From CAYGYG01 sp964354155 (GTDB lineage Bacteria; Hydrothermota; Tepidihabitantia; SM23-42; CAYGYG01), in the NCBI GenBank assembly GCA_964354155.1, contig CAYGYG010000023.1:1-42657 (forward strand): DNA of 42,657 bases. Reading direction: 5' to 3'. The notes under the pieces are model-generated. The model was not told the origin of the DNA. It ran no database searches and worked only from the letters and a program-made list of their open reading frames with translations. Position numbers and translations under genes: made by a program. Each line of letters begins with the position of its first letter. Positions within the stretch are counted from its first letter, which is position 1. This document shows positions 31,427 to 39,140 of this stretch, piece after piece.

Positions 31427-31460
31427 CCCCGGTGTCCCTTAGGGAGACACATTCGTGTAA
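31427..31460 (+). repeat. 34-bp element, copy B (upstream of T9SS cargo gene)
   Basis: Plus-strand CCCCGGTGTCCCTTAGGG then AGACACATTCGTGTAA. Its reverse complement matches copy A (16797-16830) at 29 of 34 positions. It lies about 140 nt before the start of the cargo gene at 31601, in the same orientation relative to that gene as copy A is to its own. Confidence 0.75.
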
Positions 31461-31553
31461 ATTGAACTGGCGGGGGTTATCCCCGGTATCATTAGGAAAA
31501 TCACTGTAATCGAGAGAGTGCACACTGTTTTTCAGCACGCTCACAAAAAATCA

Positions 31554-31581
31554 TTGACAATTATAAGAAACTGATTAAGAC
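31554..31581 (+). promoter_or_regulatory. Promoter of the third T9SS cargo gene
   Basis: TTGACA (31554-31559), a 16-bp spacer, TAAGAC (31576-31581; weak -10). GGAGGT precedes ATG 31601, so a leader of about 12 nt with a ribosome site is expected. Confidence 0.6.
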
Positions 31582-31600
31582 TTGATTGTCGGAGGTCAGC

Positions 31601-32749
31601 ATGAAATTGATAAGCGTTCTTATCTTGACCTGGGGTTCATTATTATTTAGCCAGATGGCAATCGATACGGGCAATTGCTATTTAGGTCTTAGTGATACAC
31701 CGTGCGAGATGGGAGTTTTTCAATATCCAAGATTTGCCCCGAGCTGCATGTATGCGAGCTCAATGCTTCTGGGGAATTCGGAACATTATGTCGTTGACTG
31801 TTTCGGACAGACCAATCCGGTCAGCGATTGGCGTTGGATTGAATCCTGGCTACGAATAATTCCGCCGCTTTTTGAGAGTGATCAGACCTTTAGAAGTCTT
31901 TTGGACGACGGCAATCATCCAACCGCTAAGGGCATAAGGGCAAGACGTTTTTTTATCGGTCGCAGCTCACAAGGGTTTGACGATTTCGTCATCTTAATCT
32001 ACAACTACATAAATCCCACTGATTCGACAATATCCGGCTTGTATGCAGGCGTATTTTGTGATCTTGATCTTGGTACAGCACCAACCGCTAACTGGGGGCG
32101 GACTAATACTGCAAAAAGATTCACCTACATGACGCCCACTCAGACTAATTTCAATCCGACTGTCGGCGTAAGACTTCTTTATCCAAGAACTGCTATCAAC
32201 CTGTCACTTATTGATCACGGTTACTATGTTTACCCGGGCATGACCGAACGGACCAAGCTAATGTTCCTAGACGGCACAATACGCCTGCCCAATACAGCAA
32301 GGGCTTACGATTATTCAATCTGCGTCTCAGCCGGTCCGTTTAATTTCCCACCACACGATAGCAGTACCTGGGTAGTTTTTGCTCTGGTCGGCGGTCAAGA
32401 TACGACTAATGCCAGAATTCACAGCGACAGTGCTCAGTCCTGGTGCGACCGGGAAATTACGGAAGTAGAGGAAGAATTAAGAGGCAGCAAACAAGATGCA
32501 CGATTAAAAATCTGGCCAAACCCAGGGAGAACCGATATCCGATTTCAGATAACCGATATCGGCGTAAAGGATTTCAAGATAAAAATCTACAGCGTAACCG
32601 GAAAGTTGATCAAAGAGATTCCAGTTATTGCTGATGCTCGGAAACACATTTTTGATATAAACGTTTCAGACTTGCCTGCCGGCACATACTTCGTGGAGCT
32701 CAAAGGCAAAAGAGACAATAATCTGCAAAAATTGATCATCATCAAGTAA
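31601..32749 (+). CDS. Secreted protein with Por-type (T9SS) C-terminal sorting domain
   Basis: A 382-residue exported protein. A TTG at 31586 would extend it, but ATG 31601 has GGAGGT four bases before it and starts a normal signal peptide (MKLISVLILTWGSLLFSQ). The body is beta-rich with aromatic and Asp/Asn residues and I recognise no catalytic motif. The last 80 residues (LKIWPNPGRTDIRFQI, FKIKIYSVTGKLIKEI, LPAGTYFVEL, LQKLIIIK) form a type A sorting domain for type IX secretion. Several Cys residues (about seven in the mature part) may form disulfides outside the cell. AT-richer than its neighbours. The 34-bp element lies upstream. Confidence 0.85.
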   Translation: MKLISVLILTWGSLLFSQMAIDTGNCYLGLSDTPCEMGVFQYPRFAPSCMYASSMLLGNSEHYVVDCFGQTNPVSDWRWIESWLRIIPPLFESDQTFRSLLDDGNHPTAKGIRARRFFIGRSSQGFDDFVILIYNYINPTDSTISGLYAGVFCDLDLGTAPTANWGRTNTAKRFTYMTPTQTNFNPTVGVRLLYPRTAINLSLIDHGYYVYPGMTERTKLMFLDGTIRLPNTARAYDYSICVSAGPFNFPPHDSSTWVVFALVGGQDTTNARIHSDSAQSWCDREITEVEEELRGSKQDARLKIWPNPGRTDIRFQITDIGVKDFKIKIYSVTGKLIKEIPVIADARKHIFDINVSDLPAGTYFVELKGKRDNNLQKLIIIK

Positions 32750-32816
32750 CCACTTAAAAGCAAGAAACTCAAATCTGATTGCTGACGATTGCGACATTTT
32801 AGAATATAAACTCTCC

Positions 32817-32850
32817 AAGCAGGTAATAACTTTGGTAATAACTTTTGCAA
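32817..32850 (+). repeat. Tandem GGTAATAACTTT repeat
   Basis: Two adjacent units (AGGTAATAACTTT, then GGTAATAACTTTTGC) downstream of the cargo gene. They share the 20-bp motif of 31032-31051. The two sites flank the cargo gene in direct orientation. Confidence 0.65.
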
Positions 32851-32889
32851 ACTTTTGACCCACTGGGGGCTGGCAGGTACCGGAGCTTA

Positions 32890-32917
32890 TTGACACGATT
32901 GAGTTTTGATCTATAAT
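32890..32917 (+). promoter_or_regulatory. Promoter giving a (nearly) leaderless capA-like mRNA
   Basis: TTGACA (32890-32895), a 16-bp spacer, TATAAT (32912-32917), then 8 nt and GTG at 32926. No ribosome site. Confidence 0.82.
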
Positions 32918-32925
32918 AGGCCGGC

Positions 32926-34599
32926 GTGAATACCGCGGCCTTGAGCGCACTTCTATTCTTCGCCGGGCAACTCCCTTCCGAGCCGAGGGTCAGTTTCGGC
33001 GCCGTGGGCGACATCATGCTGGCCCGCGGCATCAAGCCCAAGATCGAAAAACACGGGATAGGCTACCCTTTGAAAGAAGTGAGCGGACTCATTTCAAGTT
33101 ACGACCTTGCCTTCTGCAACCTGGAGTGTCCGATTTCCGCCCGCGGGCGTGCGGCGAAGAAGCCGTACTGCTTTCGGGCCGATACAACAACCTGGGCCGG
33201 GCTCAAGGCGGCCGGGCTCGACATTTTCTCCCTGGCGAACAACCATACCCTCGACTGGGGAGAGAAGGCTTTGCTCGATACCAAGGCGTTGATTGAGCGG
33301 GATAGCCTCTTTGCGGTCGGGGCCGGCATTGATCAAGCCGCGGCCCGGTCCCCGGTCATCATCCGGCGGAACGGGCTAGAATTCGCTTTTCTTGCCTTTG
33401 TCGGTATTCCTTTCCCCAGGATTGCCGGGGCTAAGACGAGGCCCGGGCCGGCGCAGGCCAAGATTGAGGAAATCATCGCCGAAGTAAGGGCCGTCAGAAA
33501 CGAAGTTGACTTTGTCGTCGTCTCACTGCACTGGGGAATCGAGTACCAATCAAAGCCGACCCGACAACAGGTCGCATGGGCCCGTCGCTTGATCGACTCG
33601 GGCGTCGACTTGATAATCGGTCATCATCCCCATACTCTGCAGAGCATAGAGGTCTACAAAGGCCGGATCATCCTCTACAGCCTCGGGAATTTCGTCTTTG
33701 ACCAGCGGAAGGAATTTCAGCGCGAAAGCGGCATCTTCTCGTGCGTCTTCCGGCGCGGCCGGATCGACTCCGCCGTTTTTGTGCCGGTTTTCCTGAAGAA
33801 TTTCCAGCCTGATCTGGCGGGGGATTCCGACTTTGCCCGGATTGTCGCCAAGATGAAGAAGATATCAAAAGCATACCGGGCCGAATACATAAGTGGGGAG
33901 GACCGTGCTTATCTTGCCGACGATTCCGGAAACGTATCCTGGGCTTTCCCCTTGATGCGCCAGGATGTTGACGGGCGCACGGTTCTGGTTGACAAAGACC
34001 GAATCGAGCTGACCGACACCTGCGGCACGACGGTAGCGGCACACATTCTGTCCGGCCAGGAGCTATACAGCAGTGTGCTGATTCCGGACTCGGGCGGCGC
34101 CGTGTTGATCGCGGCCGGCCGGCGGACGAGCCCCGACCGCGAGAATCATCTGGCTTATTTCAGGATAGGCCAGGATGAGATTGCCGAGATCGGGACATCG
34201 ATCTCGAAGGGCAGTTGCCCAATGAAGCTCGAGCTAACCGACCTTGAGACCGACTCGGTGGCGGAGCTTGCCGTTGGTTACAATGATCAAAACCACGCTT
34301 CGCTTCCGTACACCGGGTTGAGTCTCTATCGCTGGAAGGCTGATTCGCTGTCTTTGGTGTGGTCGGACGCAAGACCATGTGTCGATTTCAGCTTCTCTGA
34401 CCTTGATCAGGACGGACTTGTGGAACTGATAACCCTGGAAAGGGAAACCGAAAAGTCTAACCGGGTAGTCGGATACCAGTGGTGCGGATTCGGGTTCTTC
34501 GAATGGAAGTGCCTGGCGGTCGGTCGTAAAGAAACTTTCCTGTCCGACATCGACATATTGAGCCTTCTTGAACCGATTGATTTCCCAGGGAAGAGGTAA
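32926..34599 (+). CDS. CapA-type metallophosphatase with C-terminal FG-GAP-like region
   Basis: A 557-residue protein. Residues about 22-270 are a CapA/PgsA domain (poly-gamma-glutamate synthesis, metallophosphoesterase fold): GAVGDIMLARG, NLECPIS, SLANNHTLDWG, SLHWGIEY and IGHHPHTLQ carry the metal-binding residues. The last 180 residues or so have repeated VELTDLETD- and FSDLDQDGL-type segments, which resemble FG-GAP/VCBS propeller units, unusual for CapA. The N-terminus is a weak, short signal (SALLFFAGQL). Start GTG 32926 lies 8 nt behind the -10 box. The other pgs/cap genes are absent, so a capsule role is not shown. The next gene begins one base after the stop. Confidence 0.85.
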   Translation: MNTAALSALLFFAGQLPSEPRVSFGAVGDIMLARGIKPKIEKHGIGYPLKEVSGLISSYDLAFCNLECPISARGRAAKKPYCFRADTTTWAGLKAAGLDIFSLANNHTLDWGEKALLDTKALIERDSLFAVGAGIDQAAARSPVIIRRNGLEFAFLAFVGIPFPRIAGAKTRPGPAQAKIEEIIAEVRAVRNEVDFVVVSLHWGIEYQSKPTRQQVAWARRLIDSGVDLIIGHHPHTLQSIEVYKGRIILYSLGNFVFDQRKEFQRESGIFSCVFRRGRIDSAVFVPVFLKNFQPDLAGDSDFARIVAKMKKISKAYRAEYISGEDRAYLADDSGNVSWAFPLMRQDVDGRTVLVDKDRIELTDTCGTTVAAHILSGQELYSSVLIPDSGGAVLIAAGRRTSPDRENHLAYFRIGQDEIAEIGTSISKGSCPMKLELTDLETDSVAELAVGYNDQNHASLPYTGLSLYRWKADSLSLVWSDARPCVDFSFSDLDQDGLVELITLERETEKSNRVVGYQWCGFGFFEWKCLAVGRKETFLSDIDILSLLEPIDFPGKR

Positions 34600-34600
34600 A

Positions 34601-35770
34601 GTGAACCGCCGATCGACTCCGACCCGCGACACGAAGCTGCCGTTTGCCTTGGAGCAGAAAATCCTTGAGCTTCTTGGCCTTGAAGGTTTGAATGAGACCA
34701 ACTGGCGTCGCCACGAACCAAGGCTTGAGCAGCTGGGCCGGGATATGTATTGTCTGGCCCGCGATTTTGCCGGAAGGCAGCCGTCCGAAGCCCGCTATCA
34801 AGACGCCTACTTTGCTTACAACTTCCCGACCAATTTCATGAAGGCGCAACTGGTGGCGCGAGAAATCGCATTCTTCCATCCCGAACTCTTCTCCCGGCCC
34901 GCGGGGATTGATATCCTCGACATCGGGTGCGGCGAAGGAGCCGGCCTGTTCGGGTTCAGCGACTACATAAGAGGGCAAAGTCAAGGCCTTTTATCTCTGG
35001 TCGGGGTCGACACCTCCCGGTCGATGCTGGAACGCGCCAGCCATCTGGGGGAGTGGCTCGGCGAAAGAGACAAGAACCTGCATACCAGATTCCGTCATCA
35101 TGACTTTGCCTCAGGACGCCTGCGGCGACCGGATCAGCGATACGACATTGTGATCTTCGCAAATTCGCTGATCGAGCTGGTCCCGGAAGCATCAATACCA
35201 GCGGATTTCACTGAGGGAGTGCTCGAGTTCCTCTCCGATAATGGTATCCTGGTGGTGATCGAACCGGCGCTCAAGAAGTCTTCGCGAAGGCTCATGGCCT
35301 GGCGTGATCGAATCACAAGCTCAAGCGAGGCCTCGGTCCTGCTGCCCTGTCTTCATCGGTCGGCCTGTCCGTTGCTGGACATACGGGGATGTTCGGAATG
35401 GTGCCATGAGCGAAGCATGTGGCAACCGCCGTACTACCTCGATTTGCTCAATCGACGCCTGCATCGGGAGGTCGATAGGCTGAAGTTCTCATATCTAGTC
35501 ATTGCCCGGCCTGGACTTACGCGGTCGGGGGCCGACGGCTACCGGGTCATCAATGGTCCTTTCAAGGAAAAGGGCCGGAAAAGATGTTTCCTGTGTACCC
35601 CGGATGGGCAGGTGGAATTGGTGCGCTTAAACCGCAACCAAAGCGTACCAAACCAAGGGTTCGATGCCGTCAACCGGGGTGCAACCGTGCAGGTCGAGGA
35701 TTTTGTCGTGCGGCGCTCTCATTTCTGGGAAGTAACGGATAAAACCAGAGTAAAAGTGCTTCTTGGATGA
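34601..35770 (+). CDS. Rsm22/METTL17-like methyltransferase-fold protein with Cys-rich (Fe-S) motif
   Basis: A 389-residue protein similar to the mitochondrial small-subunit assembly factor Rsm22/METTL17. Residues about 68-200 form the methyltransferase core: YNFPTNFMKAQLVARE, then the SAM motif ILDIGCGEGAGLFG, VGVDTSRSML, DIVIFANSLIELV and GILVVIEPA. Residues about 245-275 have LPCLHRSACPLLDIRG and SEWCHE, the spacing of the cluster-binding Cys residues of METTL17, and RCFLCTPDG follows later. I infer a role in 30S maturation, with a 4Fe-4S cluster. Start GTG 34601 has AGAGG five bases upstream; the longer TTG frame overlaps the capA-like gene. It is co-transcribed with that gene. Confidence 0.85.
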   Translation: MNRRSTPTRDTKLPFALEQKILELLGLEGLNETNWRRHEPRLEQLGRDMYCLARDFAGRQPSEARYQDAYFAYNFPTNFMKAQLVAREIAFFHPELFSRPAGIDILDIGCGEGAGLFGFSDYIRGQSQGLLSLVGVDTSRSMLERASHLGEWLGERDKNLHTRFRHHDFASGRLRRPDQRYDIVIFANSLIELVPEASIPADFTEGVLEFLSDNGILVVIEPALKKSSRRLMAWRDRITSSSEASVLLPCLHRSACPLLDIRGCSEWCHERSMWQPPYYLDLLNRRLHREVDRLKFSYLVIARPGLTRSGADGYRVINGPFKEKGRKRCFLCTPDGQVELVRLNRNQSVPNQGFDAVNRGATVQVEDFVVRRSHFWEVTDKTRVKVLLG

Positions 35771-35790
35771 TCGAGAAAGAACTGGAGGGA

Positions 35791-36603
35791 CTACGCTTTG
35801 CCGGCCTCGCGCAGCAGACGGGCCCCGCGCAGGAAGGCCTCGCTCAAGAACTGCTGAGGTTTTGAGAACGCGGATCGGCGCATCTCCACTTCGAGCAGGA
35901 AAATACCGTCAAATCTGATCGCTGAAAAGACGCGGCAGAACTTATCCCAGGGGAAATACCCTTCAAAAGGCAACATGTGATCGTCACGCACGCCCTGGTT
36001 ATCCGCGATGTGAGTCGTGATCAAGCGATCCTTGAACCTTTCGAGGATGGCCAGCGGTGTCGTGACCAGGTTATCATGGGATGTATCGTAGCAGAGTCCA
36101 TACTTGGTGTTGACGACGCGCTGGAGAGAGAAGGCCGTGATTCGGTTGGCCGAGTCGTTCGACAGGTTTTCGATTGCGAGTTTTAGGTTTGCTTGGCCGA
36201 TATGCTCAAGCAAGGCCAGGACCTGGCGTACCAGCAGTTCCTTGCGATCCCTGGCCTGTGCAACGCACGGCGGGCCGGGGTGAAAGATGAGGGCATTGGC
36301 TTTGAGTAAAAGGGCGGCGTCGATGCAGCGTTTGAGCAGGTCCGACGTCTTCGCCGCAATGTCGCGTTCGATTGAGGATAGATCAAAACCGTCTTTGAAA
36401 GGGGCATGCAGGGAGCAGACCTTCAAGCCCGAATCGGCCAGCAGCTTCTTGAGCAGCTTCTGTCCGTCCCGGTCAAGATAGCGTGAATGGCGGAGATCAC
36501 CGCCGCCCAGCGAAACGTGGGTGAATCCGGCTTCGCGGATCATCGGCAATTGGTCGTGCATAGGGATTTCGTAGTTGAAAGTTGTGCCGATAGACATGAT
36601 CAT
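35791..36603 (-). CDS. Sugar phosphate isomerase/epimerase-like TIM-barrel protein
   Basis: A 270-residue xylose-isomerase-like TIM barrel (AP_endonuc_2 superfamily). Seen: SIGTTFNYE at the first strand, VCSLHAPFKDGFDL, LIFHPGPP, LAIENLSND, GLCYDTSHD, ITTHIADN and FLLEVEM. These give the usual metal ligands (Glu in ENL, Asp and His in CYDTSHD, His in THIAD, Glu near the end). Substrate not predictable; endonuclease IV-type activity is less likely given the neighbourhood. The start is taken as ATG 36603 (GAGG eight bases upstream); ATG 36597 is also possible. A longer frame would overlap polA. It lies 13 bp after polA on the same strand. Confidence 0.85.
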   Translation of the reverse strand: MIMSIGTTFNYEIPMHDQLPMIREAGFTHVSLGGGDLRHSRYLDRDGQKLLKKLLADSGLKVCSLHAPFKDGFDLSSIERDIAAKTSDLLKRCIDAALLLKANALIFHPGPPCVAQARDRKELLVRQVLALLEHIGQANLKLAIENLSNDSANRITAFSLQRVVNTKYGLCYDTSHDNLVTTPLAILERFKDRLITTHIADNQGVRDDHMLPFEGYFPWDKFCRVFSAIRFDGIFLLEVEMRRSAFSKPQQFLSEAFLRGARLLREAGKA

Positions 36604-36616
36604 GGGTTGGCCTCGA

Positions 36617-39097
36617 TCAGTGAGCCTGGGCCCAGTTGTCTCCGACGTCGACCGATACTTCGATCGGAACCCCGATGTCGACAACGTGTTCCATTGTCTC
36701 CTTTATCAAGGCCTTGGCCTCATCGATTCTCGGTTCTTCTATTTCAAAGAGGAGCTCATCGTGGATTTGAAGGAGGAGACCGCCGCGAAAACCCTTGTCG
36801 TCGAGTATACGCCTGATTCGAATCATCGCGAGCTTGATGACATCCGCGGCGGTGCCCTGGATCGGCGTGTTGATGGCGGTGCGCATCGCGAACTCGGCCT
36901 GGGTGCGGTTCGGGGACTTGATACCAGGCAGGGGTCTTTTGCGTTTATAGAGCGTCTCGGCATACCCCTTATCCGAGGCCGCGGTGATGGCCTGGTCGAT
37001 CCAGACTTGCACCTCGGGGTATATCGACTTGTAGTTGTCGATGAAGGCTTGAGCTTCCTCGTGGGATATGACCAGTTCCTGGCTCAGGCCGTGCTCGCTC
37101 ATGCCGTAGATGATGCCGTAATTGACGACCTTGGCGATGCGTCGCTGCTGCGGCGTCACCGAGTCCGGCTTGATCTTGAAGATTTTGGCCGCGGTCTGAT
37201 TGTGAATATCATCACCGCTGCTGAAGGCTTCGAGCAAGCGCTTGTCGCGGCTTAAGGCGGCCAGGATGCGCAGTTCAATCTGTGAATAGTCGGCGGAGAT
37301 CAGCTTGAAACCGGTTTCCGCGACAAAGCCTTCGCGGATTCTCTTGCCCAGGTCGGTGCGGATCGGAATGTTCTGGAGGTTGGGATTGGACGAAGAGAGC
37401 CGGCCGGTAGCCGTACCGGTCTGGTTGAAAGTCGTATGCAGTCGCCCATTGACGGCCAAAGCTTGCAGCGGGTCAACATAGGTTGATTTGAGCTTGGCGA
37501 CCTCCCGGTACCTGAGCATCTCGGCCGGTAGTTCATGAACCTGCGCCAGCTCACCCAGGACCTCGGCATCGGTTGAATAATGGGTTTTCCGTTTCCGCTT
37601 CGGCGCCAGCTTTAACTCTTCGAACAGAACTTGACTCAACTGTTTGGGTGAGTTGAGATTGAACTTGTGGCCTGCCTTCTGGTAGATCACCGCCTCGCTA
37701 TGGGCGAGCATCTTGTCGAGCTCGGCCTGCAATTCCTTGAAATAGTGAAGATCGAGCTTGATGCCGCGTTGTTCCATGTCGGCCAGCACGAAAAGCAGCT
37801 CCATCTCGATGGTGCGGAACAACGTCGCGAGATCCAGTTCGTCAAGCTTCTGCTGCAGCGCCGGCACCAATTGGCGGGCCAGGTCGCTTGATGCGTAAGG
37901 ACTGTCCGCCGCGACAACTTGATTCAAGTACTGAAGGGCCAGGTCGGCCGGCCGATACGCCTTGCGGTTTGGGTCGACCAACCAGGCAGCAACCCCCAGG
38001 TCGAAAAGTGGAGGGCGGAGCACGATGCCGCGCGTCCGGAGTTCCCGGACGATCCCCTTGAGGTCAAACCCCGCCTTGTCGAGCCGGGGACTCTCGAGCG
38101 CGGGTCGGGCGGCCGCCAGATGGTCGTCGTCGAGGCGGTACGACGTCTTCGGGCCGGTTGACACGTAAAAGCCGCCCCCGAACAGGTCCCGGTCCGCATG
38201 AATACCGATTCGATCCTTCATCTTCAGCTGGTCCGGGCTTTCAAGGGGCTGGTAAGCAAGCGTCTCCTCTTGACGCGGAGTGAATTCCTTGATCAGCGAA
38301 TAGAAGTCCAGTTCCTTGAGGATCGGCAGGAGCTGGTCGAATCTGATGTCATGGAGTCTAATGTCTTCAATCGCAACCTTGATGTCGACATCAGTGACTA
38401 CCTTGAGGAGCTTCTTGTAGAGAAGCAATTCCTCTTCGTGGCCTTTGAGCCGACCGTCAAGTCGGGCGGCCTGTTCGGCCGATTCATACTTCTTTATTAT
38501 TTCCGCGGCCCGTTTCTCGCCGATACCGGCGATGCCCGGGACATTATCGGTTGCGTCGCCGGCCAGGGCCAGGATATCAGCCACTTGTTCCGGGTCGACG
38601 CCAAAGCGCGCGCGTACTTTTTCTCGGTCGTAGACGATGTCCTTGTAAGGGTCGTAGACAAAGATTCGATCCCCGACAAGCTGGAGCAGATCCTTGTCCG
38701 ATGTGACGATGTAGACCTCGCCCTCGGCCTTGAATCTTTCGGTCAAGGTCGCCAAAAGGTCGTCGGCTTCATAGTCGTTTTTTTCCAGGCAATAGATGCC
38801 CAGGATCTGGGACAGCTGATGGACAATCGGTATCTGGGGCGGCAGCTCGTCGGGTACCGGTGCGCGGGTTGCTTTGTAGTCCTTGAACTGCCGGTCGCGG
38901 AAGGTCTCGCCGCCGGTATCGAAAGCGATCGCCATGTATTCGGGGGCGAATTTCTTCTTAAGTTTCACCAGCATATTGAGAAAACCGAACACGGCCGAGG
39001 TATTCATCCCTTTCGAATTGCGCAATGGATTACGGATGAAGGCAAAGAAGGAACGAAAGATTATCGAATGACCGTCGATGAAGAAAAACCGCTTCAT
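36617..39097 (-). CDS. polA: DNA polymerase I, ddNTP-permissive Tyr variant
   Basis: An 826-residue family A polymerase (Taq-like length). The 5' nuclease domain (1-290) has FIDGHSIIFRSFFAF, YEADDLLA, TSDKDLLQL and GDATDNVPGI. The middle domain (about 295-420) corresponds to the 3'-5' exonuclease, but the DxE metal motif is missing (RIGIHADRDLFGGG stands in its place), so proofreading is probably lost. The polymerase domain has motif A DYSQIELR (603-610), motif B RRIAKVVNYGIIYG with Y660 where E. coli and Taq have Phe, and motif C QIHDELLFE (777-785). ATG 39097 gives the family start MKRFFFIDGHS; the longer frame would overlap nadD. It fills Okazaki gaps and serves repair. Confidence 0.95.
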   Translation of the reverse strand: MKRFFFIDGHSIIFRSFFAFIRNPLRNSKGMNTSAVFGFLNMLVKLKKKFAPEYMAIAFDTGGETFRDRQFKDYKATRAPVPDELPPQIPIVHQLSQILGIYCLEKNDYEADDLLATLTERFKAEGEVYIVTSDKDLLQLVGDRIFVYDPYKDIVYDREKVRARFGVDPEQVADILALAGDATDNVPGIAGIGEKRAAEIIKKYESAEQAARLDGRLKGHEEELLLYKKLLKVVTDVDIKVAIEDIRLHDIRFDQLLPILKELDFYSLIKEFTPRQEETLAYQPLESPDQLKMKDRIGIHADRDLFGGGFYVSTGPKTSYRLDDDHLAAARPALESPRLDKAGFDLKGIVRELRTRGIVLRPPLFDLGVAAWLVDPNRKAYRPADLALQYLNQVVAADSPYASSDLARQLVPALQQKLDELDLATLFRTIEMELLFVLADMEQRGIKLDLHYFKELQAELDKMLAHSEAVIYQKAGHKFNLNSPKQLSQVLFEELKLAPKRKRKTHYSTDAEVLGELAQVHELPAEMLRYREVAKLKSTYVDPLQALAVNGRLHTTFNQTGTATGRLSSSNPNLQNIPIRTDLGKRIREGFVAETGFKLISADYSQIELRILAALSRDKRLLEAFSSGDDIHNQTAAKIFKIKPDSVTPQQRRIAKVVNYGIIYGMSEHGLSQELVISHEEAQAFIDNYKSIYPEVQVWIDQAITAASDKGYAETLYKRKRPLPGIKSPNRTQAEFAMRTAINTPIQGTAADVIKLAMIRIRRILDDKGFRGGLLLQIHDELLFEIEEPRIDEAKALIKETMEHVVDIGVPIEVSVDVGDNWAQAH

Positions 39098-39140
39098 AGC
39101 CCACCCGGGCAAATCAATACCGGCCTGGGGCCGCCGATTT

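Larger units (their letters stand above)
30958..31600. other. About 640-bp region without a gene
   Basis: No supported gene: the open frames here lack ribosome sites and family motifs. It contains a CCCCC-TGGA-GGGGG hairpin (31007-31020), a short repeat shared with 32817-32850, the 34-bp element copy B (31427-31460) and the promoter of the cargo gene (31554-31581). Part of it may be the remains of a decayed gene. No tRNA, RNase P, tmRNA or SRP RNA signature was recognised. Confidence 0.65.

Noticed and set aside
30958..31585. Possible structured RNA (tmRNA, RNase P, SRP RNA) or tRNA in the gene-free stretch
   Set aside because: None of their conserved blocks could be found on either strand; only hairpins and repeats are visible.
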